DNA from: a virus
Reading direction: 5' to 3' (one strand)
IMG/VR virus record: IMGVR_UViG_3300025598_001310
Coordinates: 1 to 21,179 of that record
DNA length: 21,179 nucleotides
This document shows positions 12,901 through 21,112 of this stretch, piece after piece; position 1 is the first letter of the stretch; every line of letters begins with the position of its first letter. Under the pieces are notes generated by a model. It ran no database searches, was not told the DNA's origin, and saw only the letters and a program-made list of their open reading frames with translations. Position numbers and translations under genes: made by a program.

Positions 12901-15900
12901 AGCAGAAAGAGAAGGAAAACTTAACAAAACTGTTCATGGTATTCGTTGGACAGGTGAAACCCCACCTAACCTTGTTGACCTTGAACAAGCGGCACCAAAA
13001 GAATTTCGAGATTCCTTTAATCAATATCTTAATGAAAATAATTGGCCTAGCAATTCAGAATTAGATACAAAATATTTAGAAGATTTCAAACAATTATTGA
13101 ATGACCCAACTACAACAGGTTCTAAAATTTATTCTGAATTTAGAAGCCTTCTTGCTGATGCTCATTTGCCAATGAATGATGCAGACGAAATATTACAAGA
13201 CATTGCATACAGCATGAACGAAAAAGGTATTGACGGATTGCGTTACCAAGGTGGTAAATATGCTGCTAAAGGTAACGGCATACTTCACGAAGCTCGCATT
13301 TTCTTTGACACAGATAAACTTTCTATTGAATCCTCAACGCCAGCAAATAAAACGTTTGAAAAAACTGTTACAAAAAATCCACCTGCTTTAGATGGATACA
13401 TGGCTAAATCTCAAGAAATCCTTGATCGTGCCAATCAAATGCTTAAAGGCGATGAATTAAAGGGGATGACTAAAGCCGAGCGTTACGCTACGGTTGTTAA
13501 ATACCTTGATGGTGAATTAATCAAAGCTCGTGATGCTTACGTTACCGCGTCTAAAAAGTTTGACGAATTAGCAATGATGAAGGCTGAATCAGAAAAACTA
13601 TACCAAATTTTTGGTACTACAAATGTCTTGCCTTTTCTTCAACACTTGCGCGGTGAGATGTTAGCAGTTCAAGACCTTGGCGCTGAAATGAAGGCTGCTA
13701 TTTCTTCGTCATACTCTAGCGAAGAAAACATTGCTAAACAAGCAAATTACATTGCTTCAACTGCCACCACCAAAGAAGCCGGTGAAGAATACAAACGTTT
13801 ATTCAACGAAGAATGGTCAACTCGCTCAAGTAGACAAGTTGGAGAAAAACTTGGCATTGGAAAACTTAACGCTGCTAAAGCCTATGAATTATGGGCAAAG
13901 AATACTGGTATAAAACTTAAGTCTCTTGGTGATCGTGGCATGCGCAACAACTTTGATGTTGTTGTTGACTTAATGCAAGGGTACCTAAACGGTTGGTTCA
14001 AACTTCTTACTCTTGCTTCTCCTGCTTGGGCTGAACGTGTAATTGTTTCTGAAGTTATGTTGAACTCATTACGTATCGGTGGACATAATTTTACTGAAGC
14101 AAAACTCGTTCAATCTATTGCTAGACACGAAGCATACTTAGGTAAAGTTGCTATGGGTGATGTTGAGCGTAAAGCACTTCGTTCAGCAATCAGTAACATT
14201 ATTCTTGGGTTTGACACTGCTTTGGCTAAGACGCTTGTTGGTAAAAAGTTTGATGACTTTTTAAATTTTGCTACCAATCTTTACCTTGAAACAGATGGTC
14301 ACATGCTTGGCGGAGTTCACTCTCAAGGCGACCTTATGGCTGAAGATGGTTTCAAGCACAATGTAGTTAATCAAGTAGTTGGCATTGAGGGCAAGGGTGC
14401 TGAAGCAAAAATCAAAACATCCAACAAAGTACTTGGTGAAACTTATACTAAGTACATGGCTGGTGATTCTTATGCCGGAGCTGCACTATACGAAAACATT
14501 ACTCGTGCTAGTCGAGGAACTATTTTCAAAGAAAACGCTCGTTGGTACGAAGAACAAATTGTTAAAGAAGGTCAGCGAATTTTTGATGGCAATCCTGAAT
14601 TTTACATGGAGCAAGCCAAGGAAGATGCAACTAAAGTTCTTCAAGACCTTGGCAAATCATTAACTGAAAATAATTTCAAAGTTCAATTAAAGAAATCACT
14701 TGACGAGAAAATTCGTGAACTGGGAGGAAGGTCGTTTTCTAATCCTTCTGAACTTGCACGGTTACGTCGAGAATCTGATTATCACATGGAAGGTTTTATT
14801 TCTAGTCAACCTGCTGCATGGAGAGCAGACTTTAGGCGTGACCGTGAAGCATCGGCTAAATACCCTAATGAAAGCCCTCACACTGGTTGGGCAAAAACTT
14901 CAACCGATCACACCATGGGTCTTTCAACTAACATTAATTCCGCTAGTGGCGTAGCAAGCGTTATTCACCCTGAGATTATTCACCAAATTGCTTCTGGCGA
15001 TTTTTGGTCACAAGAACAACTGGCTAAATGGATGCGTGAACATTGGGAAAAGGATGATGCTCCTTCAGCGTTCCCTGCACACGAATACGTTGGACTTATG
15101 TCTGCTGGCAATCTAAACATTGTACGCAAATATTCTGATTGGCTACATCGAGCTGTGCTTGGAAAGATGGTTAACACTGCTAGTCGTGATCCACTTTTTG
15201 TGTGGGAAGCGTGGCAACAGTATCAGAAATTATTGCCACTTGTTGAAAAGGGCTACATGACAACGGGCGAAGCAATGGCTAAATGTCAATCTGAAGCACT
15301 TATTAACATGAGCAAGTTCGTGCACAACCCAATGGACAAAACCATGTGGGAAGAAAACATGCGTGTAGTTGCTCCGTACTACTTTGCGAAGAATCAGGCT
15401 ATGCGTCGTGCCCTCCGTATGGCCGGTGACAATTTTGCAGCATTTGAAAAGTACATGAAGATTAACCTTGCCGTTACTGACTATGTTGCTCTTGCTTACA
15501 ATCAAAGTGGCATTGGTTCATTTACGTTTCCAGGTTCACAAGTAATTACAGGATTTACTAACGGCATAGTTAATAGTTGGCTTGCCGCACAGGGACTTCC
15601 AAATTACGGCGCTGGTCAACACATGGGTCTTGAATCATCACCTGCTTCCCCAGACAGCATAATTATTACAGGGCAGACACCTGGTATCGGTGGATTTCTT
15701 GAAAACGTTATTTCAATGCCGTTTGGACCTATCGTTACCATTCCTGCTAAATACGTTTACGAACAAATGCAATACCGTATTCCTTTTATTGGTGACATAA
15801 TCAAATGGGTCCTTGGCCCAAACTCTATGCAATCATCCATTGCAAGCGACTTATTCCCTAACAGCACACTTCAAAATGTCTACAAGGGCGTTTATGGACA

Positions 15901-17044
15901 CATGAATCAAAACCAAGTTAGTTCCTATCTTTCCAGTGAGCTGTATTCAATCGGTAACGAAGGTTCAAATATTTTAACCAAATACCGCAATGAAACTATT
16001 GACACGCTTTTGAAAAATGGTCAAATTAACAAACAAAACATTAATTCTGGCGCGGCTCAACAGTTAATCAATTACTACAATGCACGTAAAGTTTCTTTGT
16101 TTTTTGAAAATCCAAACAACCTAACCGATTTGCAGTCAGAAGCAAATTGGGCGACTACTTCTCTCTACGCGGCTAAGACATTAACCTCACTTGCCACACC
16201 GCTTTCTTCGGTCATTGCGTCAGACATACACGTACAAAAACAACTAGATGCTATTGCTTTAGAAAAAGACAAGAATGGCGATTTTAAGTTCCCTTCTTAC
16301 ACTTTGCAAGTTGCAGAACTTTTACGTAGGTTCCCTACTGAATTGTTCAATACAGTTGCTCACACCAAAAGCCCATTTTCTACTTACTTAGAAACTATTG
16401 GAACGGTTAAGTATGTTCAAAATCACCCACAACTTGTAAAAGAATTTCCATTTCTTTCTGCTTTTATGTCTAGTCAACAAGGTGCGGATGCAAAGTATGA
16501 TCCTGTAGCATCACAGATTCTTGGTGAGTTTGCACTTCGACAAAAGGAAACCCCAACTGAATACACACAAGCAATGCGAGTTGCTTTGGGGAACTACATG
16601 TATTACGACGTAATGCTTCCTGACTTTCAAAAATTATATCCAGGTACATATCAAGACGGTTTAAGTTCCGCTGGTTATTACGCATGGGCAGCAGCAGGGA
16701 AATCATACGGTCAATCAATGAACAGCGCTTGGTTGTCAGAACACCTAGGTGGTAACACTTACACCGTTGCTGCTCAATCTTATACTGAATTGCAGTCTTT
16801 TATGAAAAACCCAAGTCATGTTGCTACTTTGACTCCAGCACAAAAACAATACATTCCATTATTGTTAGATGCACGTTCAGCATGGGAAAAACAATATAAA
16901 GCAGCAGCAGGTAATACATCAGAGCAAAGTCAATTACGTCGACAATGGCGCGATAATTGTACTGCCGCAACAACGCTTCCTGGCTGGAAAGATGTTTCAA
17001 CAATTATTACAGGCGTATTTCGTCCACTACCCCCACCACAATAA
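9983..17044 (+). CDS. Giant virion-associated (polyvalent/ejection-type) protein with ADP-ribosyltransferase-like domain
   Basis: The product has 2353 residues. It begins with a Gly/Ala-rich region with apolar stretches at about 113-132 and 240-258 that might insert in membranes, then a Glu/Gln-rich helical segment (about 280-320). An ART-like domain spans about 921-1120, with FYHGS (924-928, H926) and GPGFYTTDNPEIARSY (Y955), as in the His-Tyr-type ADP-ribosyltransferases. Further on are long helical regions, including one around 1795-1930 that opens VVAPYYFAKNQAMRR, and a C-terminus ending RPLPPPQ. Large multidomain proteins between portal and scaffold are typical of phages that inject proteins with their DNA. 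That role is inferred. Codons are more AT-rich than in terminase or capsid genes. Confidence 0.8.
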   Translation: MPYGLGSATGANDYLSNVNNPNWYIDNLVKNNPTLKADPYLVTSLTQQFKDSTNPAQLAHSTLMAKYLHGTADQIGLSNLYPRPDTINDAPAYRAPDKAWQRANSTGNWFSQLLQPVGNVLGSAIGGFVGAISTPEAGKQVGNFWRAAPSDIAGGLATNVAKLGITANRVVGGNLNAINAGKGGLPAWQWQDPLYLGQAIHQTLSDVGKLPFIADAYMTNLKSQINKNGIGTALAQQYGNLLSGYLVGGALGAAGGEGGTVLDAAAQAGETASAQDAQIIESLTQKLKTEGSLTPEEQAALEKTKQDLLTRDPNALHKSAYQNGINEFKTQYPIEHGILEQDLARGSITQQEYDQAIAKGISSESQPAFNAASEAINSEQAVTSAAQDAIQASKLNASDATFRKIAELATYPVAIPLKGLGAIARTLGSTPAQITYLLGALQAQNNPEDAYIWQLAEQGKVLNADGTTQDLGIEIANSLGIDGMWGTSVRDLVDVGLKWIVDDPIAAFSRIVKESRGVYGMTGVLNKWFSGTGIREVGDVERAYAQYSSVRRAVSWIATHGAAAINQRFGALFLGPKLIEKLAAAQTDSQVLAVLEEASQAINMVDRVTTMPSMSWYTLAKTGLTGEVGKEFSTIADALASPIMPTDKMIEAIEKETGVDITPHDVGYAAGGVAERAKILLSQRLRRQFSMKQMIIESGRVTDRELVVGSVRSAEGIRKFLVNNFMSHDFANMVTDQLIRYGDDPVKWNNIYNNAMRISLYRRMLASTAHSDFGIFADVMGPEIDDKIYQYTGVTGGGTSLDEALVADPNTASDRTIDPETGKMHNSAVDDKQLGRRMLPNERNMRMLSREIAKVAQNVNKSGGDDLLRSAEKDFEVYRQLAHTANVEAETYLKNFVPEDRSEFATIEEKVTETLPTEIPKSEFYHGSSTEISGVLGDGIGEGRAAQNLFGPGFYTTDNPEIARSYTGKGAKGAEREGKLNKTVHGIRWTGETPPNLVDLEQAAPKEFRDSFNQYLNENNWPSNSELDTKYLEDFKQLLNDPTTTGSKIYSEFRSLLADAHLPMNDADEILQDIAYSMNEKGIDGLRYQGGKYAAKGNGILHEARIFFDTDKLSIESSTPANKTFEKTVTKNPPALDGYMAKSQEILDRANQMLKGDELKGMTKAERYATVVKYLDGELIKARDAYVTASKKFDELAMMKAESEKLYQIFGTTNVLPFLQHLRGEMLAVQDLGAEMKAAISSSYSSEENIAKQANYIASTATTKEAGEEYKRLFNEEWSTRSSRQVGEKLGIGKLNAAKAYELWAKNTGIKLKSLGDRGMRNNFDVVVDLMQGYLNGWFKLLTLASPAWAERVIVSEVMLNSLRIGGHNFTEAKLVQSIARHEAYLGKVAMGDVERKALRSAISNIILGFDTALAKTLVGKKFDDFLNFATNLYLETDGHMLGGVHSQGDLMAEDGFKHNVVNQVVGIEGKGAEAKIKTSNKVLGETYTKYMAGDSYAGAALYENITRASRGTIFKENARWYEEQIVKEGQRIFDGNPEFYMEQAKEDATKVLQDLGKSLTENNFKVQLKKSLDEKIRELGGRSFSNPSELARLRRESDYHMEGFISSQPAAWRADFRRDREASAKYPNESPHTGWAKTSTDHTMGLSTNINSASGVASVIHPEIIHQIASGDFWSQEQLAKWMREHWEKDDAPSAFPAHEYVGLMSAGNLNIVRKYSDWLHRAVLGKMVNTASRDPLFVWEAWQQYQKLLPLVEKGYMTTGEAMAKCQSEALINMSKFVHNPMDKTMWEENMRVVAPYYFAKNQAMRRALRMAGDNFAAFEKYMKINLAVTDYVALAYNQSGIGSFTFPGSQVITGFTNGIVNSWLAAQGLPNYGAGQHMGLESSPASPDSIIITGQTPGIGGFLENVISMPFGPIVTIPAKYVYEQMQYRIPFIGDIIKWVLGPNSMQSSIASDLFPNSTLQNVYKGVYGHMNQNQVSSYLSSELYSIGNEGSNILTKYRNETIDTLLKNGQINKQNINSGAAQQLINYYNARKVSLFFENPNNLTDLQSEANWATTSLYAAKTLTSLATPLSSVIASDIHVQKQLDAIALEKDKNGDFKFPSYTLQVAELLRRFPTELFNTVAHTKSPFSTYLETIGTVKYVQNHPQLVKEFPFLSAFMSSQQGADAKYDPVASQILGEFALRQKETPTEYTQAMRVALGNYMYYDVMLPDFQKLYPGTYQDGLSSAGYYAWAAAGKSYGQSMNSAWLSEHLGGNTYTVAAQSYTELQSFMKNPSHVATLTPAQKQYIPLLLDARSAWEKQYKAAAGNTSEQSQLRRQWRDNCTAATTLPGWKDVSTIITGVFRPLPPPQ

Positions 17045-17053
17045 GGAATAATC

Positions 17054-17656
17054 ATGGCAGACAAACCATTAGCAGAAGAAGCTCAAAAGCCTGAAACAAA
17101 ATCAATGTCGGTTCCCGACATGAAACAACTGGCTCATGACTACGCCGTTCCCATGTCGGACGGCACTCTTAAGTCCATAGCTGAGGACATGACACCAGCC
17201 AAGGCTGCTGCATTTGAGGATTATCTTAAGACAACAGCAAAGGGTCTTTATCCTACGCTTGCTCCGCAAATTGATGCTGGCATCAAGACCGCTTACCTAC
17301 TTGACCCATACCGTCAGGTTGCTAAGCAGATGTTGGGTGAGGATCAAGAACCTAACTTTATGACTGACCCTAAATCTTCAGCCGCTCTTAGCGGTGGTCG
17401 TGACCCTAAGACTGGACGCCCAGTTCCAATGAGCCTTGACGAATGGAAAGGACACATTCAGTCTCACCCAGGTTTTGGTTGGGATAAGACTCCAGCCGCA
17501 CAGGAAAAGGTTGCTTCACTTATTCAAGGAATTCAACAAGAGATGGCCGGTGGTCAACAAGCACAAGCAGCCGCTCCATCACAACAGCCAATGCCTTCTC
17601 CAGCACAAGCTGAACCAAGCATGGCTGCACCTATGCCACAAGGGAACGCACAGTAA
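17054..17656 (+). CDS. Virion-associated protein, actinophage type
   Basis: This 200-residue protein has a structured middle, LYPTLAPQIDAGIKTAYLLDPYR at about 66-88, followed by LGEDQE, DPKTGRPVPMSLDEW and a GWDKTPAAQEK segment. I know this layout (a DPYRQVA stretch, a Trp after MSLDE, then GWDKT) from actinophage virion proteins of unknown exact role. The last ~35 residues are Gln/Ala/Pro/Met-rich. AAGGA six bases before the ATG supports the start, and the stop overlaps the next ATG. It is probably an internal head or ejected protein, working with its two large neighbours. Confidence 0.7.
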   Translation: MADKPLAEEAQKPETKSMSVPDMKQLAHDYAVPMSDGTLKSIAEDMTPAKAAAFEDYLKTTAKGLYPTLAPQIDAGIKTAYLLDPYRQVAKQMLGEDQEPNFMTDPKSSAALSGGRDPKTGRPVPMSLDEWKGHIQSHPGFGWDKTPAAQEKVASLIQGIQQEMAGGQQAQAAAPSQQPMPSPAQAEPSMAAPMPQGNAQ

Positions 17657-19167
17657 TGGCAAAAAAAATCAAAACGACAACTACAACCACACCTACAACT
17701 ACAACTACAATTCCCAATCCCTTTGGTGGTGGTGGTGCTGGTCAGCAACAATCTATTATTTACCCTGCTGGTCCAGCAGGTATTAAATCAATAACTTCCG
17801 CGCTTGTTAAAAGTGGAGCCGATGCTGTCGCCGCCGCTACATTAGCAAAGCAACTGGCTGGTACACCAATTTTGCCTTCTTCTGCGTATCTAGATAATAA
17901 GGGAAGCATTAGTAGCTCTGGGCTAGATTCCATTACAAATCAAATTCTTTTTACGGGTGGCCCTGCTCTTTTTGAAGCAGTGTTTGGAAACGTACCTGGC
18001 TTTAATGCTAATGAATACATAACCAGTGGTACAAAAATTCAAGGTTCTTTGAATTCTGGACTTCTCAAAGCACTTAATTATGCAGGTAGTAAAACTGGTG
18101 GTGATTTATCTAAATTGCCTCCAGGCATTGATTACGGTCCTGGTCTTACCGCCGCTCAACAAACCAGTCGAGACACAATAACTGAAGCAGTCACCATTGC
18201 TGGTCAGATGACTACACAGATTGCCAATGCTACGGCTTCAGCAAATTTAAAAAACAGTTCTTATCAAACACTTGACCAATGGCTTCAAAGTGTTGATCTT
18301 GGAGCTATTGCACCAGAAGTTTACAAATGGACAATGCAAGACAACATTACTAACCCTAAAGAGTTAATGAACATGGTTCGTTCAACACCTCAATACAAAA
18401 GCACGTTTGCTGGTCTTATTGCTCAACAGGCAGAAGCGGCCAAGAACGGTACGAAACCACTTACTGAATCAACGTACCTTACTTTGGTAAATTCTTATCA
18501 GGCAACTGCTCAGGCTGCTGGGCTTCCTGCTGGGTTCCTTACTACCCCAGACCCTAAAACAAAAAAGACTCCTATTGAAAACCTTGTCGCAGGTAACGTA
18601 TCTGCTTCTGAGTTTAGTCAACGCATTGCTATGGGGTATCAGGCGGTAAATGCTTTGCCTCAAAACATCCAACAACAGTTCATGCAACAACACAATATTG
18701 GAACTGGTGGCCTTGTAGCATATTTCCTTAATCCAACCGCTGCTGCTCCAGTTCTTGAACGCCAAGCACTTGCAGCCAACCTACAAAACACAGCCCAAGC
18801 TGCTGGACTCCAACAGTTCTCATCCGACCAAGCTGCACAACTGGGTGAGATGGTTAGGGTAGCCGGTGCCACAGGTGCCGCTTCTGACCCTTACAGTCAG
18901 TTTACCCTAGGCAAGGCACAGACAGCATTGCAAACTGCCGCCAGAGATGTCTCATTGACCAAAGCCGCCCCTGGAGCCGCAGCCCCTACCGTAGACACCA
19001 ATACTTTGATTGGAAGCCAAATAGCCGGTTTTGGGGCCACCTCACAGCCAGCAGCCCAACAAGCCGTTGCTAGAGCCGAACAAGGCGCCGTTGCCCCGTT
19101 TGAAAAGGGTGGCGGTTACGCTGAAACTGCTAAGGGTGTTACAGGTCTTGGCGCTGCACGTACATAA
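17656..19167 (+). CDS. Large virion-associated protein, actinophage type
   Basis: This 503-residue protein opens with a threonine-rich linker coded by a tandem ACAACT-like hexamer (about 17675-17715), then PNPFGGGGAG. The body is helical with MVRSTPQYKSTFAG (about 236-249), AAGLPAGFLTTPD and VSASEFSQRIAMG. These patterns recur in actinophage internal virion proteins. The C-terminal ~130 residues are Ala/Gln-rich. Its place before the scaffold, and similarity of style to the protein at 17054, suggests both belong to one set of internal or ejected proteins. No enzymatic motif is seen. Confidence 0.72.
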   Translation: MAKKIKTTTTTTPTTTTTIPNPFGGGGAGQQQSIIYPAGPAGIKSITSALVKSGADAVAAATLAKQLAGTPILPSSAYLDNKGSISSSGLDSITNQILFTGGPALFEAVFGNVPGFNANEYITSGTKIQGSLNSGLLKALNYAGSKTGGDLSKLPPGIDYGPGLTAAQQTSRDTITEAVTIAGQMTTQIANATASANLKNSSYQTLDQWLQSVDLGAIAPEVYKWTMQDNITNPKELMNMVRSTPQYKSTFAGLIAQQAEAAKNGTKPLTESTYLTLVNSYQATAQAAGLPAGFLTTPDPKTKKTPIENLVAGNVSASEFSQRIAMGYQAVNALPQNIQQQFMQQHNIGTGGLVAYFLNPTAAAPVLERQALAANLQNTAQAAGLQQFSSDQAAQLGEMVRVAGATGAASDPYSQFTLGKAQTALQTAARDVSLTKAAPGAAAPTVDTNTLIGSQIAGFGATSQPAAQQAVARAEQGAVAPFEKGGGYAETAKGVTGLGAART

Positions 19168-19178
19168 TGTGCTACAAT
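19148..19178 (+). promoter_or_regulatory. Promoter for scaffold and capsid genes
   Basis: TGCTACAAT (19170-19178) is an extended -10 element with five of six -10 bases. TTGGCG (19148-19153) could be a -35 at a 19-base spacing. It would give a transcript from about 19184 with a 145-base leader, so the most abundant virion proteins can be made independently of the upstream read-through. Confidence 0.55.
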
Positions 19179-19230
19179 TACGTTAGGTGTTTGGCCCCAT
19201 TGATCGTGGGCGAGCTGGACAACTAAACCG

Positions 19231-19254
19231 CTTGGTGGGGAGCACGTCCCCAAG
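19231..19254 (+). promoter_or_regulatory. Leader hairpin upstream of the scaffold gene
   Basis: GGGGA (19237-19241) pairs with TCCCC (19247-19251) around a five-base loop, extended by CTT/AAG outside. No T-run follows, so it is not a terminator. It could stabilise or regulate the capsid mRNA. A second -10-like box, TATAGT, lies at 19259-19264. Confidence 0.45.
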
Positions 19255-19328
19255 TGCGTATAGTGCAAACAAATTTATCCGTTTTATTTACCTCTGAATA
19301 AAGCGCGTACCTAGAAGGAGCGATCAAC

Positions 19329-19820
19329 ATGTCCGAATTCGACAACGAACTTGACGAGCAGGAAACCAACAGTCAGCCACTAGACCCTAACATTAGGCGT
19401 CAGTTGCGTGAAGGTGAGAAAGCCCGTAAGGAACTTGAAGCAGCAAAAGCAGAACTGGAAAAGCAAAAGCTTGAATTCCAATTCACCAAGGCTGGAATCC
19501 CAGAGACAGGTGCAGGTGCATTACTTCGTAAGGCATACGATGGAGAAGCGTCAGTAGACGCAATCCGGAAGATGGCTGAAGAATACGGCATCCTTTCATC
19601 TAATCAGGAAACCACCGAAGCCCCTGCTAACGATGCGGAACTTGAGGCTTTACGTCGTGCTCAAGGCGCGACTATTGGTACGTCAGGCGTAGGACCAGAC
19701 TTAGGTCAGGAATTCCTAGCCCGTATGCAAGAGGCATCAAGTCCCGAAGAAGCCATGAAGATCGTACAAGAACAACAGTTTGAAAAACTGGGTGTTTGGA
19801 CTTCTAGGAACGTGCGTTAA
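19329..19820 (+). CDS. Capsid scaffolding protein
   Basis: This acidic 163-residue protein sits directly before the major capsid gene. A coiled-coil segment (about 28-50, GEKARKELEAAKAELEKQKLE) is followed by FTKAGIPETGAGALLRKAY and a C-terminal helix (PEEAMKIVQEQQFEKLGV). This is the usual make-up of HK97-type phage scaffolds, which guide capsid assembly and are then lost. A strong AGAAGGAG (19313-19320) precedes the ATG. The C-terminal helix is likely the capsid-binding part, by analogy. Confidence 0.88.
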   Translation: MSEFDNELDEQETNSQPLDPNIRRQLREGEKARKELEAAKAELEKQKLEFQFTKAGIPETGAGALLRKAYDGEASVDAIRKMAEEYGILSSNQETTEAPANDAELEALRRAQGATIGTSGVGPDLGQEFLARMQEASSPEEAMKIVQEQQFEKLGVWTSRNVR

Positions 19821-19852
19821 TCAAAACACACTAACTAGAAAAGGAGTTTGAA

Positions 19853-20923
19853 ATGGCTATTGATGGCTACTCAGACAACCCAACGGGACAGTCAACCCTT
19901 GACTTCTCGAAGGCCGCTTATGACCGTATGGCGTACTTCGCTCTACGTCCAGAGCTTTACTTTGACGCTGTAGCAGACGTTCAGCCTACTGCACAGTCAA
20001 TGCCAGGTGCTTCGGTACAGTTCACAATCGTGAACGACCTGCCGATTTCAACCACGGCACTTACAGAAACAACAGACATCACAACCGTAGCAATGTCAGA
20101 CTCAACCGTTGCGTTGACTCTTGCTGAATACGGTAACGGTGTTCTTACCACTGCCAAGTTGCGCGGAACATCATTCGTGGACATTGACCCAATCGTTGCC
20201 AACGTAGTTGGATACAACGCTGGTGTTTCAATCGACACGATTGCTCGTGCTGCTTTGGACGTTGGAACAAACGTACAGTACGCATCAGGACTCGGAGCAA
20301 CAACACTCCAGACTTCTGTAACTACTCGTGCCGGTGTAGCAGCAGCAAACACATTGTCATCACTTGACATCCGTGTTGCTCGTGCTCGTCTCCGTGCTCA
20401 GAACGTTCCAACATTCGGCGGTATGTACGTTGGTTACATCCACCCAGACCTCGTTGCAGACCTTCAGGGCGAATCTATCTCAGGTTCAAACGTACAGGGA
20501 TGGCGTGCACCACACGTCTACGCACAGCCAGGTGAAATCTGGAACGGTGAGCTCGGTGCTTACGAAGGTGTTCGTTGGATCGAAACTCCACGTGCTCCTG
20601 TATTCCAGGGTGCTGGTGCATCTTCAACAAACGTTTACGGAACTCTCATCGTTGGTCGCCAGGCTCTTGCCAAGGCTCACTCATACGTTGACGGTAACGG
20701 AGCGTTCCCACACGTTGTACCTGGTCCAGTAACTGACCGTCTACGCCGTTTCGTCCCAATGGGATGGTACTGGCTTGGTGCTTACGGAATCTTCCGTCAG
20801 GCTTCAGTTATCCGTATTGAGTCAAGTTCACTTCTAGGCGCTGACATCAGCACTACACCTGGAACTGGAACTGCTTACGAACCAGCAGTAGACCTCGGTG
20901 AGTCCGGCTCACCACTGGCTTAG
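19853..20923 (+). CDS. Major capsid protein, N4-gp56-like HK97 fold
   Basis: This 356-residue protein begins with a segment YFALRPELYFDAVADVQPT (28-46) that is typical of the N4-gp56 family of major capsid proteins, then PGASVQFTIVNDLP, a repeat of Thr/Val-rich beta strands and LAEYGNGVLTT. The second half contains MYVGYIHPDLVADL and PGEIWNGELGAYEGVRWIE, also in the style of this family. It forms the capsid shell. AAAGGAG lies eight bases before the ATG. Codons are strongly biased to C/T-ending forms and differ from the giant protein, as expected for high expression. Confidence 0.9.
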   Translation: MAIDGYSDNPTGQSTLDFSKAAYDRMAYFALRPELYFDAVADVQPTAQSMPGASVQFTIVNDLPISTTALTETTDITTVAMSDSTVALTLAEYGNGVLTTAKLRGTSFVDIDPIVANVVGYNAGVSIDTIARAALDVGTNVQYASGLGATTLQTSVTTRAGVAAANTLSSLDIRVARARLRAQNVPTFGGMYVGYIHPDLVADLQGESISGSNVQGWRAPHVYAQPGEIWNGELGAYEGVRWIETPRAPVFQGAGASSTNVYGTLIVGRQALAKAHSYVDGNGAFPHVVPGPVTDRLRRFVPMGWYWLGAYGIFRQASVIRIESSSLLGADISTTPGTGTAYEPAVDLGESGSPLA

Positions 20924-20956
20924 TCCAGTTAACTAGGTAATTGAGAGGAACGAGCG

Positions 20957-21112
20957 TTGCCGTGGCCAAGGGCTTGTAAGAACTGCGGAAGCAGGGACGT
21001 ACAGGCAGGAATAGATGAGATTTATTGTCTCATCTGTGGAAGGCTTACCGACAAGGACGGCAACCTCGTTTCTCTCAAGGACCAACACACTAGCGAGGAA
21101 AAACTCTCATGA
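20957..21112 (+). CDS. Small zinc-ribbon protein
   Basis: A 51-residue frame starts at TTG 20957 and has GAGG at 20945-20948 eight bases before it. It encodes two cysteine pairs, CKNCGS at about 7-12 and CLICGR at about 25-30, spaced like a zinc ribbon. The rest is charged. The stop overlaps the next ATG as ATGA. Such small zinc proteins are common behind phage capsid genes, but I cannot assign a function. TTG as start is unusual but the ribosome site and overlap support it. Confidence 0.65.
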   Translation: MPWPRACKNCGSRDVQAGIDEIYCLICGRLTDKDGNLVSLKDQHTSEEKLS

